Positions 20,671 to 30,512 of a DNA stretch of 64,000 nt are shown piece after piece. The stretch spans positions 578,186 through 642,185 of the forward strand of contig BJOX01000294.1 of assembly GCA_009731375.1 (NCBI GenBank), in the 5' to 3' direction. The stretch is from Paulinella micropora (Eukaryota; Cercozoa; Imbricatea; Euglyphida). Each line of letters starts with the position of its first letter. Position 1 is the first letter of the stretch. The notes under the pieces are model-generated. The model had not been told where the DNA came from. It did no database searches and worked only from the letters and a program-made list of their open reading frames with translations. A program made the translations under genes and the position numbers.

Positions 20671-21965
20671 GTATGTGCATGTATGTATGCGCCCTGTTTG
20701 AGGCTGTTCACCGTCTTCGCACTGCAGGTGACCTGGTGCCGGCCCAGAAGCCTGAGATGCCTTTCTTGGAGATGATGTCGTTCAAGGACGCCAGGTTGCT
20801 CATGTGCGTGCGCGCCATGTGCGTCTTCCAGACCTACATACAACGTGGCTTGGCTGTAACGACTATGTTTTATGTGTGATTGCATGCGTATTAGCATTTG
20901 TGTTTTCGGTGTTGTTGTCTGTTGTTGTTTGGTTTTGTGCTTTTGTTAATGTTGTGGTGGTGGCGGTGGTGGTTGTGGTTGTGTTGGTGGTGGTTGTGGT
21001 GGTTGTGTTGTTGTTGTTGTTGTTGTTGTTGTTGATGATGATGATGATGATGATAATAAAAAATGAAGGATGAAGGATAATGATGATGATGAAGAAGAAG
21101 AAGAAGAAGAAGAAGAAGAAGAAGAAGAAGAAGAAGAAGAAGGAGGAGGAGGAGGAGGAAGAAGAAGAGGAGGAGGAGGAGAAGAAGAAGAAGGAGGAGG
21201 AGGGGGGGGAGGGGGAGGAAGAGAAGGAGAAGAAGAAGAAGAAGAAGAAGACAACAACAACTTTAAGTGGGTTTGAAGGCCGTTAGCCATGCACCATCAT
21301 GCCATTGGTTTAATTACTTTAATTAAATTTAACAACAACAACAACAACAATAAGAATAGTAATAATAATAATAGTGCTTCTCAGTCAATGCGAATGCATT
21401 TCTGCACATGTGCCTCCATCGTCTCACCCGCGAGGGGAGTACGAAGATTTGACGATAGGCTCTACTGACACCCCCGCAAGGCAGCTCCAAGCTTTCCAGA
21501 CAGACCAATACTTTCAAAGAAAATATCCTTTGAAAATACTGGCACCGACGGGAATCGAACTGGCGACAGGTCCCAGATGGTAGGCCTTAACCACTGGCCT
21601 ATCGCGGTGCCACTAATAATAATAATAATAGTAATAATAATAATAATAACAACAACAACAACAACAACAAAAACAACAACAACAACAACGTCATCATCAT
21701 CGTTATCATCATCATCGTCGTCCTCATTACCATCTCCTCCTCCTCCTCCTCCTCCTTCTTCTTCTTCTTCTTCTTCTTCGTCTTCTTCTTTTTCTTCTTC
21801 TTTGTTGCTGTTGCTGTTGTTGTTGTTGTTGTTGTTGTTGTTATTGTCGTTCGTGTTGCTTTCTTAGCTCACCTCAAGAGGCATGCCCAGTGTGGCCGCC
21901 TCCACACACTGGATCACTCCTCCAACCGCAAGATCCACAGGCTCCAACTTAGAGCCGCCGCCCAT
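17596..21965 (-). CDS. YHM2: Mitochondrial citrate/2-oxoglutarate carrier, Yhm2-like (11 exons)
   Basis: SLC25-family carrier of the inner mitochondrial membrane; yeast Yhm2 exchanges citrate for 2-oxoglutarate and supports cytosolic NADPH. Exons: 21965-21873, 20833-20733, 20607-20541, 20142-20082, 19940-19888, 19788-19684, 19338-19288, 18521-18474, 18146-18072, 17959-17890, 17708-17596. All phases close, giving about 278 residues, the normal carrier length. Family signatures: repeat 1 [13 protein letters not shown] and [12 protein letters not shown], repeat 2 [20 protein letters not shown] and GLKGFYPGG...[13 protein letters not shown], repeat 3 [14 protein letters not shown] and [20 protein letters not shown]. 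The order and motifs match Yhm2 rather than other carriers. The first exon opens with ATG directly after an acceptor, so a 5' UTR intron or a missed upstream exon is possible. Five of ten introns carry copies of an adjacent exon border. Confidence 0.93.
17793..17829 (-). repeat. Extra copy of YHM2 exon 10 end plus donor
   Basis: Matches the last 33 or so bases of exon 10 and its GT donor (17886-17922); both read CAGAAACAAG|GT on the minus strand. A CATA/TA microsatellite lies between the copies. Confidence 0.8.
17970..18018. repeat. (GA)n array in YHM2 intron 9
   Basis: Continuous GA dinucleotides immediately upstream (minus strand) of the exon 10 acceptor. Confidence 0.95.
18209..18245 (-). 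repeat. Extra copy of YHM2 exon 9 acceptor and start
   Basis: Minus strand reads CATGTAG|GTGTTGTGGGATGG, close to the true acceptor at 18146-18155 and exon start. ATG/AAT microsatellite DNA lies around and between the copies. Confidence 0.8.
18237..18400. repeat. (GATGAT)n and related trinucleotide array in YHM2 intron 8
   Basis: Near-continuous GAT/AAT trinucleotides. Long open frames through it are repeat artefacts. Confidence 0.9.
18562..19287. repeat. YHM2 intron 7: GATA array and unique filler
   Basis: (TATC)n at 18562-18765, then about 430 bp of non-repetitive DNA without recognisable coding, then ACCT/TATC repeats at 19205-19270. The intron is bounded at both ends by the direct repeat GAGCAG|GTCAAGAAG (minus strand). 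Confidence 0.85.
19398..19420 (-). repeat. Extra copy of YHM2 exon 6 end plus donor
   Basis: An exact 18-base match, CATCGCCTTCCGACAGGT on the minus strand, to the exon 6 end and its GT donor at 19682-19700. About 270 bp of TATC/CCTA microsatellite separates the copies. Confidence 0.85.
19410..19675. repeat. TATC/ACCT compound microsatellite in YHM2 intron 6
   Basis: Interrupted tetranucleotide arrays filling the space between the two exon 6 border copies. Confidence 0.95.
19800..19860. repeat. (GGTTAT)n hexanucleotide array
   Basis: TATGGT/TATGGC hexamers in YHM2 intron 5, directly beside the exon 6 acceptor. Confidence 0.9.
19941..20081. repeat. (CATA)n array in YHM2 intron 4
   Basis: Fills the whole intron between exons 4 and 5. 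Confidence 0.95.
20400..20530. repeat. G-run, gap and GA array in YHM2 intron 3
   Basis: GA repeats, poly-G and a 10-N gap at 20461-20470. Length of this stretch is unreliable. Confidence 0.9.
20689..20728 (-). repeat. Extra copy of YHM2 exon 3 acceptor and start
   Basis: About 29 of 39 bases match 20576-20614, including TGCAG before the exon and the CCAAGATGGTGGAGAGC-like coding block. It sits 5 bp past the exon 2 donor and would hit a stop if read on from exon 2. A (TA)n array (20630-20666) separates the copies. Confidence 0.8.
21000..21260. repeat. (GTT)n, (GAT)n and (GAA)n arrays in YHM2 intron 1
   Basis: Successive trinucleotide arrays. Poly-Glu/Lys or poly-Ser frames on either strand here are artefacts. 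Confidence 0.95.
21372..21613 (-). mobile_element. tRNA-derived SINE, copy 1
   Basis: Minus-strand head 21611-21541 is a 71-base tRNA-like unit. Its 7-bp acceptor stem is GGCACCG/CGGTGCC, with a box A TGGTTAAGG region and box B CAGTTCGATTCC; TTCGATT is spaced 5+7 bases from the end as in a tRNA. A roughly 165-bp body follows, ending AGAAGCACT and a (ATT)n tail. Three further copies at 58304-59248. It lies in YHM2 intron 1. Confidence 0.88.
21614..21860. repeat. TAA/CAA/CTT/GTT trinucleotide arrays
   Basis: Compound trinucleotide repeats between the SINE and YHM2 exon 1. Confidence 0.9.
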
Positions 21966-22764
21966 CTGCATAAATAACGTAATATCCTGGAGTTCAAGAG
22001 AGCTTTCAAGGACAATCAGGGCAAAATGATGTGAGAGGCGATTGCGCATTTACATCTTATTTTACTTTCTCAAAAAAATGAGAGGTGAAACAGTGTGAAA
22101 TGGCAACGTCACGTGCGTCTTCGCAGTGTTCGTTGGCAGTTCCAAGAGGCAAAAATTCTTTGACAGAACGGGTTAGAAGGGAACGGCAGATGCATGCGAT
22201 CGAAATCATGGATTGCGTTCTTCTGACAGATCATATGTGCAAGTGATTCGTATTTTTTCTTTTGTTTTTTCTTCTGACAGATCATGTATGTGCAAAATAG
22301 TTATAACACTGTTTCTCAATTTTTTCTGGGTTTTTCTTTGCCCGTTTGGATTTCTGTCCTTGCGCTATCAATTGCTATCCTTATTCCATTATTACCCGCA
22401 CGGATAGCTGGCGGGTTTTTTTCCGCGGGTTTTTTCGTTTCAATCTATGAACTGGAAAGACCTCTGGAAAAGGGGCGGTATTCAACCCATTGCGTGTCTA
22501 TCACAAATCATTTTGATCGAGTCTTGATCGTCCCATAAGAGACCCACAAGGTGCTTTTTGCATTCTGATAGTGATTTATTATTATTAACATAATTTTTGG
22601 AAGACTGGCCTGCTGATTTTTAAACCTGCTGTCTGGATCATCTTCTGTTTTCTCTCATGTAAAAAAGAATAAGAATTCCTCTCTAACAGAATTCTTTCGG
22701 ATCAGAGAACGCTGATTGAGGGAAAGAACCAGAGGAGAAGATAGATGAAACCTCCGATCAAACA

Positions 22765-22766
<2 letters not shown>
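21966..22766. other. Upstream of YHM2, no gene seen
   Basis: Non-repetitive DNA that would hold the YHM2 promoter and any 5' UTR exon. It includes a duplicated TTCTTCTGACAGATCAT block (near 22218 and 22268). No clear core-promoter element was recognised. Confidence 0.5.
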
Positions 22767-22832
<66 letters not shown>

Positions 22833-22917
22833 NNNNNNNNNNACACCACCACCACCACCACCACTTCCACCTCCTCCTCCTCTACCTCTACTACTACTAC
22901 TACTACTACTACTACTG

Positions 22918-22984
<67 letters not shown>

Positions 22985-23607
22985 AAGGAAGAAAAAAAAG
23001 AACAGAAAAAACAGAAAGAACAGAAAGAACAGAAAGAACCAGAAAGAATAGAAAGAACAGAAAGAACAGAAAGAACAGAAAGAACAGAAAGAACAGAAAG
23101 AACAAAAAGAACAGAAAAAACAGAAGGAACAGAAGGAACAGAAGGAACACAAGGAACAGAAGGAACAGAAGGAACAGAAAGAACAGAAAGAACAGAAAGA
23201 ACAGAAAGAACAGAAAGAACAGAAAGAACAGAAAGAACAGAAAGAACAGAAAGAACAGAAAGAACAGAAAGAACGGAAAGAACAGAAAGAACGGAAAGAA
23301 CAGAAAGAACAGAAAGAACAGGAAGAACAGAAAGAACAGGAAGAACAGGAAGAACAGGAAGAACAGGAAGAGCAGGAAACAGGAAGAGCAGGAAGAGCAG
23401 GAAGAGCAGGAAGAACAGGAAGAACAGGAAGAACAGGAAGAACAGGAAGAACAGGAAGAACAGGAAGAACAGGAAAGAACAAGAAGAACAAGAAGAACAA
23501 GAAGAAGCAGCAGCAGCAGCAGCAGAAGGCCAGAAATAATTTGGAAAATAGAGTAAAGCTCACAGAGAGAGACAGAAGAGCGAGCAAGAGAGAGAGAAAG
23601 AGAGGAA

Positions 23608-23665
<58 letters not shown>

Positions 23666-23786
23666 AGAGAGAGAGAGAGATAGGTAGGTAGGTAGGTTAG
23701 AGAGAGAGAGAGAAAGAGAGAGAGATACATATACATATACTACATATATATATATGCAGAGAGAGAGAGAGAGAGCGAAAAGTGTG
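22767..23786. repeat. Satellite block: poly-C, CCA, CTA, 9-bp GAACAGAAA minisatellite, GA
   Basis: Poly-C to a 10-N gap at 22833-22842, (ACC)n, (TAC)n at 22890-22983, then about 50 copies of a nonamer GAACAGAAA/GAACAGGAA from 23000 to 23480, then GA-rich DNA to 23786. Long frames on both strands are repeat artefacts. Confidence 0.95.
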
Positions 23787-23827
23787 CGAGTCAATCAATT
23801 TTTTGGGATGCCACCAATAGGCCGGCG

Positions 23828-25969
23828 ATGTCTTCTCGTGGTGAACCGAGCGCACGTCGTCGCTTGGACTTGCATGCGGCTTCCTATGCAGCTTCTCCCG
23901 TCCCCGCAGAAAGAAAAGAGACGAAACAACCCTTGCAAAATGAGCATGTTACCTCTTCATCTCCACGACTCAACGCTGATCAATTACCAGCTTTCTCCAA
24001 CACGCCTCATGCTCCTTCCACTTCCCAGCCTGTCCGGAAATTGACTGAACCTGCACTCGCTCCTTTCTCCCTCACTCCTGATGCGAAACCCATTTCGGCG
24101 CTCTCCTCACCGTACACTTTTGTTTCCTCTTCCGGGACTTCGCCTGGTGAATCCCCTCTGCCTCAGTCTTCCGCCACTACTGTCTCAGCACCTCCCTCTT
24201 CTGGGACTCGCACGTACTCCAACTCGTCCGCTTCCTCCTACACACCACTGTCGTCCATGATACCTGTGCCCATCGCCTCTCTCGATTCCCATCCCTCCTC
24301 AGCTTCGCCTCTCTTAGTTTCTTTCTCCTCTGTCTCACCGAACTCGTTTCGTAACTCCACATCCTGCTCCTCCTCCTCATCATTATTATTATTATCTTCT
24401 TCTTCTTCTTCTTCTTCTTCTTCTTCTTCTTCTTCTTCTTCTTCTTCTTCTTCTTCTTCTTCTTCTTCTTCTTCTTCTTCTTCTTCTTCTTCTTCTTCTT
24501 CTTCTTCTTCTTCTTCTTCTCCCTTTTCTTCCTCCTCCTCCTCTTGCTCTTGCTCCTCCTCCTCCTCCTCCTCTGCTACTGCCCAATGCACCTCACCTTC
24601 CTTTCCGAAAGTACCTTCTGCTGGCTTTTCCATTTCTCCTCCTTCCTGTAAGCAGCCTCACTGTCGCTACTGCCCTGGCCCAAACCCCACCTTTTCTCCT
24701 GATGTTCTCCTCAACCCGTCTCCGTCTCGCTGGGGGGAAGAGCAGGTCACAGAGTCGCCTGAGAGGCCCTTTGCACCTGGAGGCTCAACAACGCACCAAC
24801 CAGAAAGTCTTCTGTTTTCCTCTCCCTCGGCCACTCGCTCCGATTCTAAGAAACAGCAGCAGCCTCCCGCAACCCCTCTGACCCCCATGGGCTCGGACCT
24901 CCGCGCGTTGCTGAAGGACTTGTCCGAACCGCTGGACAGGAGCCGCGAGCTGCGCCACCAAGCGCAGCAAGAGAGCCCCAGCCCCGAAATCTCCAACAGC
25001 TTCGACTCGATGGACTCCAAGTGTGAGCGGTGCACCGACAGGCTGGACGTGACCGATGTGGACTTGGGCGAGCCGGTCCCGCCTCGCTGCGAGGCGCAGG
25101 TGCTGGACCTCGAGCCGTTGCGCTCAGAGGACTCCGACCTGCGCGAACTAGTATCGCTCGCCATCACCCGTGGCGCTTGGGACCGGCCCGTGCGCACACA
25201 AGCCTTGCTGGAGGCTCATGGCAAGACGACGGAAGGGCTCGAGAGGGCACAGCTCTTACCGTTGGTGTTTATTTCACCCGAGACCTTGCAAGAACTCAAA
25301 GAGCATCAAGAAACGGAGATAGGCGCACAGTGGGTGTCTGTGCCTCCGCCAAAAGATCTGCTTACACCAGACAATTTTCAGAACCCGACGATACGCAGCG
25401 GCTGGGTCTTCGTTAAACAGACCCTACCCTCTGCCTACGTTCCCACCAGCGACACGACCAGCGTGTACCCTAGTGATTACGTCGTGCTGAAGTTGACCAC
25501 GCATGGGCAGCAAGAGCAAGAATCGACCGAACGTCTCAAGGGAGCGGCCAAGAAGCTGTCCCGACGTTTCCTCAACATGTTTTACTCAGTCATCGAGGAG
25601 ATGACAGGCGTGGAAGTTGAGGGCTCGAATTCGATGTGTGAGACCATGTCTGCATCGACGTACTCGATCGCGACCACCATGTCACAAGGCTCTTTGTCCG
25701 GAGGATCTAATCCGGAGATCCCGAACTCGGACTTGCTGAGGTCCTATAGTGGGAATTCGGACCGGGACTTGAAGTCCAGTGAGAGCTCTGTCGAGGAATT
25801 TACTGCATGGCCTGTATGGAGGGACACGCCTAAGGAAACGCCCAGGGAAACGCCTTCCAAGGAATTATCTGATTGCCCTGCGACAGATAACAGCTCCAGC
25901 GCTGATGAAGCTGACTTTACTGTTTCGTCTAGTATCGCACCCTGCTACGAAGAAGATGAACTGCCCTAG
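23828..25969 (+). CDS. Ser-rich protein of unknown function
   Basis: A 713-codon frame with no introns, starting at the ATG just after a GA satellite and ending TAG at 25967-25969, where GA repeats resume. Residues 1-185 are Ser/Thr/Pro-rich and likely disordered. A (TCT)n tract encodes about 45 serines (residues 190-231). Residues about 330-600 are non-repetitive and GC-rich in codon third positions, with acidic and Leu-rich stretches (DLRALLKDLSEPLDRSRELR; KGAAKKLSRRFLNMFYSVIE) and look like a folded domain. Residues 670-690 hold short KETP/RETP repeats. No signal peptide, membrane segment or known domain is recognised. The long unique C-terminal part makes a real gene likely. Confidence 0.6.
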   Translation: MSSRGEPSARRRLDLHAASYAASPVPAERKETKQPLQNEHVTSSSPRLNADQLPAFSNTPHAPSTSQPVRKLTEPALAPFSLTPDAKPISALSSPYTFVSSSGTSPGESPLPQSSATTVSAPPSSGTRTYSNSSASSYTPLSSMIPVPIASLDSHPSSASPLLVSFSSVSPNSFRNSTSCSSSSSLLLLSSSSSSSSSSSSSSSSSSSSSSSSSSSSSSSSSSSSSSSSSSPFSSSSSSCSCSSSSSSSATAQCTSPSFPKVPSAGFSISPPSCKQPHCRYCPGPNPTFSPDVLLNPSPSRWGEEQVTESPERPFAPGGSTTHQPESLLFSSPSATRSDSKKQQQPPATPLTPMGSDLRALLKDLSEPLDRSRELRHQAQQESPSPEISNSFDSMDSKCERCTDRLDVTDVDLGEPVPPRCEAQVLDLEPLRSEDSDLRELVSLAITRGAWDRPVRTQALLEAHGKTTEGLERAQLLPLVFISPETLQELKEHQETEIGAQWVSVPPPKDLLTPDNFQNPTIRSGWVFVKQTLPSAYVPTSDTTSVYPSDYVVLKLTTHGQQEQESTERLKGAAKKLSRRFLNMFYSVIEEMTGVEVEGSNSMCETMSASTYSIATTMSQGSLSGGSNPEIPNSDLLRSYSGNSDRDLKSSESSVEEFTAWPVWRDTPKETPRETPSKELSDCPATDNSSSADEADFTVSSSIAPCYEEDELP
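24395..24520. repeat. (TCT)n coding array (poly-Ser)
   Basis: Continuous TCT triplets inside the 23828-25969 frame. Confidence 0.95.
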
Positions 25970-26028
25970 AAGAGAGAAAGAGAGAGAGATAGATAGAGAG
26001 AGAGAGAGAGAGAGTGAGAGTGAGAGAA

Positions 26029-26070
<42 letters not shown>

Positions 26071-26888
26071 CAGAGTCTTCAAGGCAGTTTGACTGTCAAT
26101 TAATTGAGCGGCCCTCTAACTACCCAATGGAATCTATATTTTGATGCAAACCAGACACTGTCATACTTTCATGTGTCTATGTTGTTCAAATTCATGGTTG
26201 TTTTTTTTGTAGTAGTAGTACTTTTAAGAACATCCAGCATGATTAAAATATAGCTTTATTTATAATTCCCTGTTTATATCTCTTGAAATCACTTCCATTT
26301 CCTCGTACGCGGCTTACCATTTATCACTACGAGTCGGGTAAGTATTTTCTTGTTAATATTCAAGCGTTTGCGTAAAAACTTTCATAAATGTGACTATGAC
26401 TTTGAGGAAGCGTCGGGATTCTGTAAATTTTCGACTGCATGCAAAATCATGTGGTTGCAGTCACTTTCAACTGAGTTTTACACTGACTCGAGTCGACTAA
26501 GTCAGTCAACTTGAATTTTACACCCACACTACACTGCAACTCAGCCTCCGTGTACAATATTGATTTGTTGTTGTTGTTATCACAAGTTGTTGTTGTTGTT
26601 GTTGTTGTTGACGTCATAAGTAATGGCTCTACCGACACCGTTACTATGGCACGGCCGGCCCATTAACTTGACTATTTCTTAGGATTACTAGTTCTAACAA
26701 AGAGAAGACGAAGAGCAAGATATTAATATTAATAGAATGGAACTCAGGCTTCTGAGTTAATTAAGAGGTGACTTTTGAAGCGTTGAAGCGGTAAAAAAAT
26801 TCAACAACACTGTGATCCGGCCAGTCGTGTTACGTGGCGCGTCCCGGTGACGCCTTTCTTTATTAAAGCTTAAGTACTGCTGATATTA

Positions 26889-26919
<31 letters not shown>

Positions 26920-27592
26920 TGTATGTATCTATGTATGTACTGCACCACTGCCTGGACTCTGAAAGAGAAGACAGCCGCGGTCTTGCTCAAGATCCAGGAC
27001 ACCTACTATCGGGGGCTCAGGCTTGAGTACGGGCCGGTACACGCATGCCTCGCCGACCATGTTCAATGAGCGGCAGGCCTGCGCAGGAACCAGCAGCTGG
27101 CCTCTTGTTTCTTGTTGTCAGTTAAAGAAGATTCGCTCAACTGGATCTTTGAAACTGTGAAAGACTGTGCAGAGCTATATATATTGTCTGTTGGCCTCAT
27201 CCGTTTCCTTATAATGAGCTCAACAGGGTTCCCTCATTTCCTCCTGCATTATATATACTAGGCTAGTCGCCGCCAGCCATACCGATCGTATTACTCCCCA
27301 TCTCGATTCCTCATATTTCTGTTATATACTGTCGACCTCCCAGTGCATGAGCCAACTTTTCCAACTATCCCCTCGTCTCATCATCAAATGTCCACCTCAT
27401 TTCTTGTTCTACCTCCAAAGCTTCTTCCAGTTCTGCGTCTTCCATTCGTTCCTTTTCTTCCATCCTCCTCAGCACTTCTTGTTCCACCAACAAAACCTCC
27501 TCCTGCATACGTTCCTCAGCCTCCTTTTTCTCATTTTCATCCATTCCTAACGTAGAGAAGTATATATATAGTTTCCCCTTCTTTTTCTCCTT
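25970..27592. other. Intergenic with repeats
   Basis: GA repeats at 25975-26070, (GTT)n at 26560-26611, dispersed repeat family 1 copy 3 at about 26610-26700, and (TATG)n at 26890-26938. No coding sequence is recognised; 27343-27555 is pyrimidine-rich. Confidence 0.6.
26610..26700 (+). repeat. Dispersed repeat family 1, copy 3 (partial)
   Basis: Matches the 3' half of 16453-16634 and its right flank: CATAAGTAATGGCTCTACCG, ACGGCCGGCC, then ATTACTAGTTCTAACAAA. Confidence 0.65.
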
Positions 27593-28879
27593 TTACTCCT
27601 CCTTTTTAGATTTCTTGCTAGGTTCCCCCTTCTCCTGATTTTCCTCCATAATGTCCCTTTTTCTTTTTTCTTTCTCCCTTCTCTCTCTGGCTTCCCTCCG
27701 TCTCTGTCTGTCCACATATCGTGTCCGCCTCATCATGGCCACGTTCACTAGCGCCGTCTTCGTAGCGTCCGCTTGCTCTACCAACCGTCTTGTCCTCTCA
27801 GTTTCCCCTGGACATATATCCCTGTTTTTCAGCCACATCTCCAACTTCTCCCGCATAATCTCCTATTCCTCGGTTGCTTCCGCCACGCGCTTGTATATAT
27901 CCTTCCCTACTCTTATCTCCCCTTTTCCCCACATTCCCTTCTCTCCCTCCGAGGTCTCCTCTTCCCATGCCTCACGCCAACATTTCGTCTGTTTTCTTTC
28001 CCCCTTTTCTTTTTCCTCCTTGTCAGACTTCTTTTCCTCCATTGCAATTGCAAACCTAACGTAAAAGCAACCATGTGTTCTACCCTCCAACATCCTGCGC
28101 CTAAATCCTCCTCTGTCTCTTTTCGGCCCTCCCATATTCCATCTCCTCCTCAAGGTCTATTCCCAATGGCATCGTCTCGAGGTGCCATTTGGCCTGGTAG
28201 TATCAAGTACTCAGAAATTTCATTCGTCTTTGCCTGGCGAACCCTTTAAATTTCTCATAAAGGGCTTTGACTCTTCCAGCTTCCGCCTTCAGCATCACTA
28301 ACCGTTCTGGTGTCTCATTTCCTTCCTCCTCTGCCGCCTTAACCTTACTAACGCTGGCCTTGTATGCCTCCCATATCCTTCACTTGCAGGTACGTATCCA
28401 GTGGAACCTTTACTTCCTCTGGTTTCCATAGCTCCGATTCGGGGTACTCCTTCTCCTGTGTCCACGCCTCCTCCGGATCCCAATAATTTACCACCTCCTC
28501 CCCTTTTTGCTCCCTTCAATTCCTTCTCCCTCTTTTCCTGCACCTTCCTTTCCCTCAAGGCACACAGTTTCTCGAAGCCCTTCAATACCTCTACCACCTC
28601 CTTATGTCTCTTAGTCCACGCCCTCTCCTGCGTTCCAGGCCTCATTGCCATATATTCTGCCGCATCTTCGGCGTTCTTCTTCAATCGATCCCTAATACAG
28701 TGGACGTCCCTGTCTACCCTGATTTCCCCTTCTTCCCACAAAGTCTCGTCGTTGATGTCCTCCTCATCCACCGTCTTCGACTTTGGCCCCTCGACAGCTT
28801 CCTTCTTCCCCGCACCCCTTCTCTCCTCCTTCTCACCACCGCCTTTCTGTCCTTCCGAAGCCATAACAATCTCGTACAC
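27593..28879 (-). pseudogene. Broken Glu/Lys-rich coding region, unknown function
   Basis: Minus-strand frames 28879-28298, 28153-27863 and 27856-27593. At the stop near 28298 another frame stays open (LVMLKAEAGRVKALYEKFKG), so a frameshift is likely. The sequence is highly charged and helical. A motif occurs twice, WEEGEIRVDRDVHCIRDRL and WGKGEIRVGKDIYKRVAEA, implying an internal duplication of a roughly 100-residue unit. This looks like a coiled-coil or Gag-like protein, but no family is recognised. The plus strand is merely pyrimidine-rich. Confidence 0.4.
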
Positions 28880-29753
28880 CTAACATAGACATAATACCCT
28901 GTGTTTCCCCATCATGTCTTTCCCCTAAATCCATATACCATACTCCCTCTAAGCTCCCTCGGCTTCGCACCCTGTGCGCAAAAAAATAAGAACTTGAAGG
29001 ACATTGATATGGCCGACATAGGTAATAATCCACTCTGTAAAAAGCAGCAAAGAGCCCCTAAAAGGACGCCATTTTTGGTTCAACCACCTCGGAGGTCGTC
29101 CACCGTAAAACCCAGGAGTTTCCAATAGAAATTTTGCGCCATGTTGCCCCAAGCAACTCTGTCCTCTTTCGTCGTCCCCTTTGTGTCTTCCTCCATTCCA
29201 CCTCCACCATTCGTTTCCCGTTTCTTCCCTCTGTGGTTCCCACCAATTCCCATCCTCCATTCCGTTTGTGTGTGGGCATAAACCATCCCAACCCAGCCAT
29301 AGACCAGACCAACCTGCCACTTCCATTCAACCGTCTCCTCCCTTGTCCTCCTTCCTTACCAATCCTTCCATTTGTCATGCCATATCAACCATTTTGACAA
29401 TAAAAGTTTCCAAATTCGTCCTGTATCTCCCCTTTTGACATGTTCCCCATGTCTGTGCCTTCCCAGCACACCAACCCCCCTTGACATTCCGTGAGTCCCA
29501 CCCACCTTCCATGTCAGTCCTATGTTCCCACTCCATCAACCATCGTGAAAAGCATGTTGCCACGTCAGCACATTCCCAAGCAAACATAGAACCACAGTTT
29601 GCATACCGTATTCCAGCCTATTTCATGAGTAACGTGTCATGGGTGACGTGTCTCGTGCATGCAAGTACAGCAACCCCTGCTCATCGCACCAAGTTATCAA
29701 AATTCCGCAAAGAATCCATGAAACACATTTTCCACACATATATGCATATTTTC
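28880..29753. other. Intergenic, no gene called
   Basis: Small minus-strand frames at 28949-29378 (such as VAWGNMAQNFYWKLLGFTVD) have no recognised domain and no consistent frame. Confidence 0.4.
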
Positions 29754-30192
29754 ACTTTCAGAAAATAGTTATTTAATAACAGGGGTCCAGACCACAAGTG
29801 ACCGTGCTCACTCCTTTGCATAAAATTAGGTAAGTACTAGTGTTAGTTCAAGGAAAGTGCAAGGGTAAGGTGAAGGGCAAGGTACGTGTATGGTCTCCAG
29901 GGCTTGTGAGCTGTGCTCACAACGAGGGTTCTGAGGCAGAAGTTTGTGGTGTAGAAGTGGTTTAGGTTGTGTTTGCGTGGTAACGGATGTAGGTGAGTTG
30001 AAGTGGAAGGATGAATAGTACAGTCGGTGTGAGAAACATTACAAGTTGATATGGGTAAAAAAGGAAATTGCTTTTGTAAAAAGGGAATTTTTCCAGTGCA
30101 CCCACGGCGATAAAAAACTGGTAAAGTGAAAATAAGTTTGAATAAATTGTATTGTAGTACAGTACGTTATTAGTTCCTCAATGATTTAATTA
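29754..30192 (-). repeat. Terminal direct repeat (pLTR), 3' copy
   Basis: 439 bp from ACTTTCAGAAAATA to ATGATTTAATTA, nearly identical to 37116-37558. No target-site duplication is apparent outside the pair. Confidence 0.9.
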
Positions 30193-30512
30193 GTTCCCCC
30201 GGTTTAGTTAGGCCGGGAGCCTGCAGGGCGTGAAGAGAGTAAAGGATATGTAATAAGTTTGTATTGGAGGTATATTAGTAAGTGATGAGTTCGGTTGACG
30301 TTTCACGAGGATAGTGTATACATTAGCAGCAGTGTTAGTGTGATCACCATGAATCCGTAGCCTGTGGGAAAGATTTACGTATGAGTTGCCATTGTTCGGC
30401 ATATGTCAGCGTCCGCCGTAGTTCCATGTATTTCCTACCATGAGTTGCAGTGTAGCAGAGAGGAGAAGATTTTGTGAGTTTGTTTGGCGTGCGAAATTGG
30501 CTAGCATAACAA

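Noticed and set aside
21541-21611. A functional tRNA gene
   Set aside because: Acceptor stem and boxes A and B are clear, but the T-stem is mispaired, no sound anticodon arm forms, and the unit is fused to a repeated body with a simple tail; it is a SINE head.
30250-30310. Hammerhead ribozyme in or next to the terminal repeat (GTGATGAG...GTTTCAC)
   Set aside because: The CUGANGA and GAAA cores are not in the required order or spacing on either strand.
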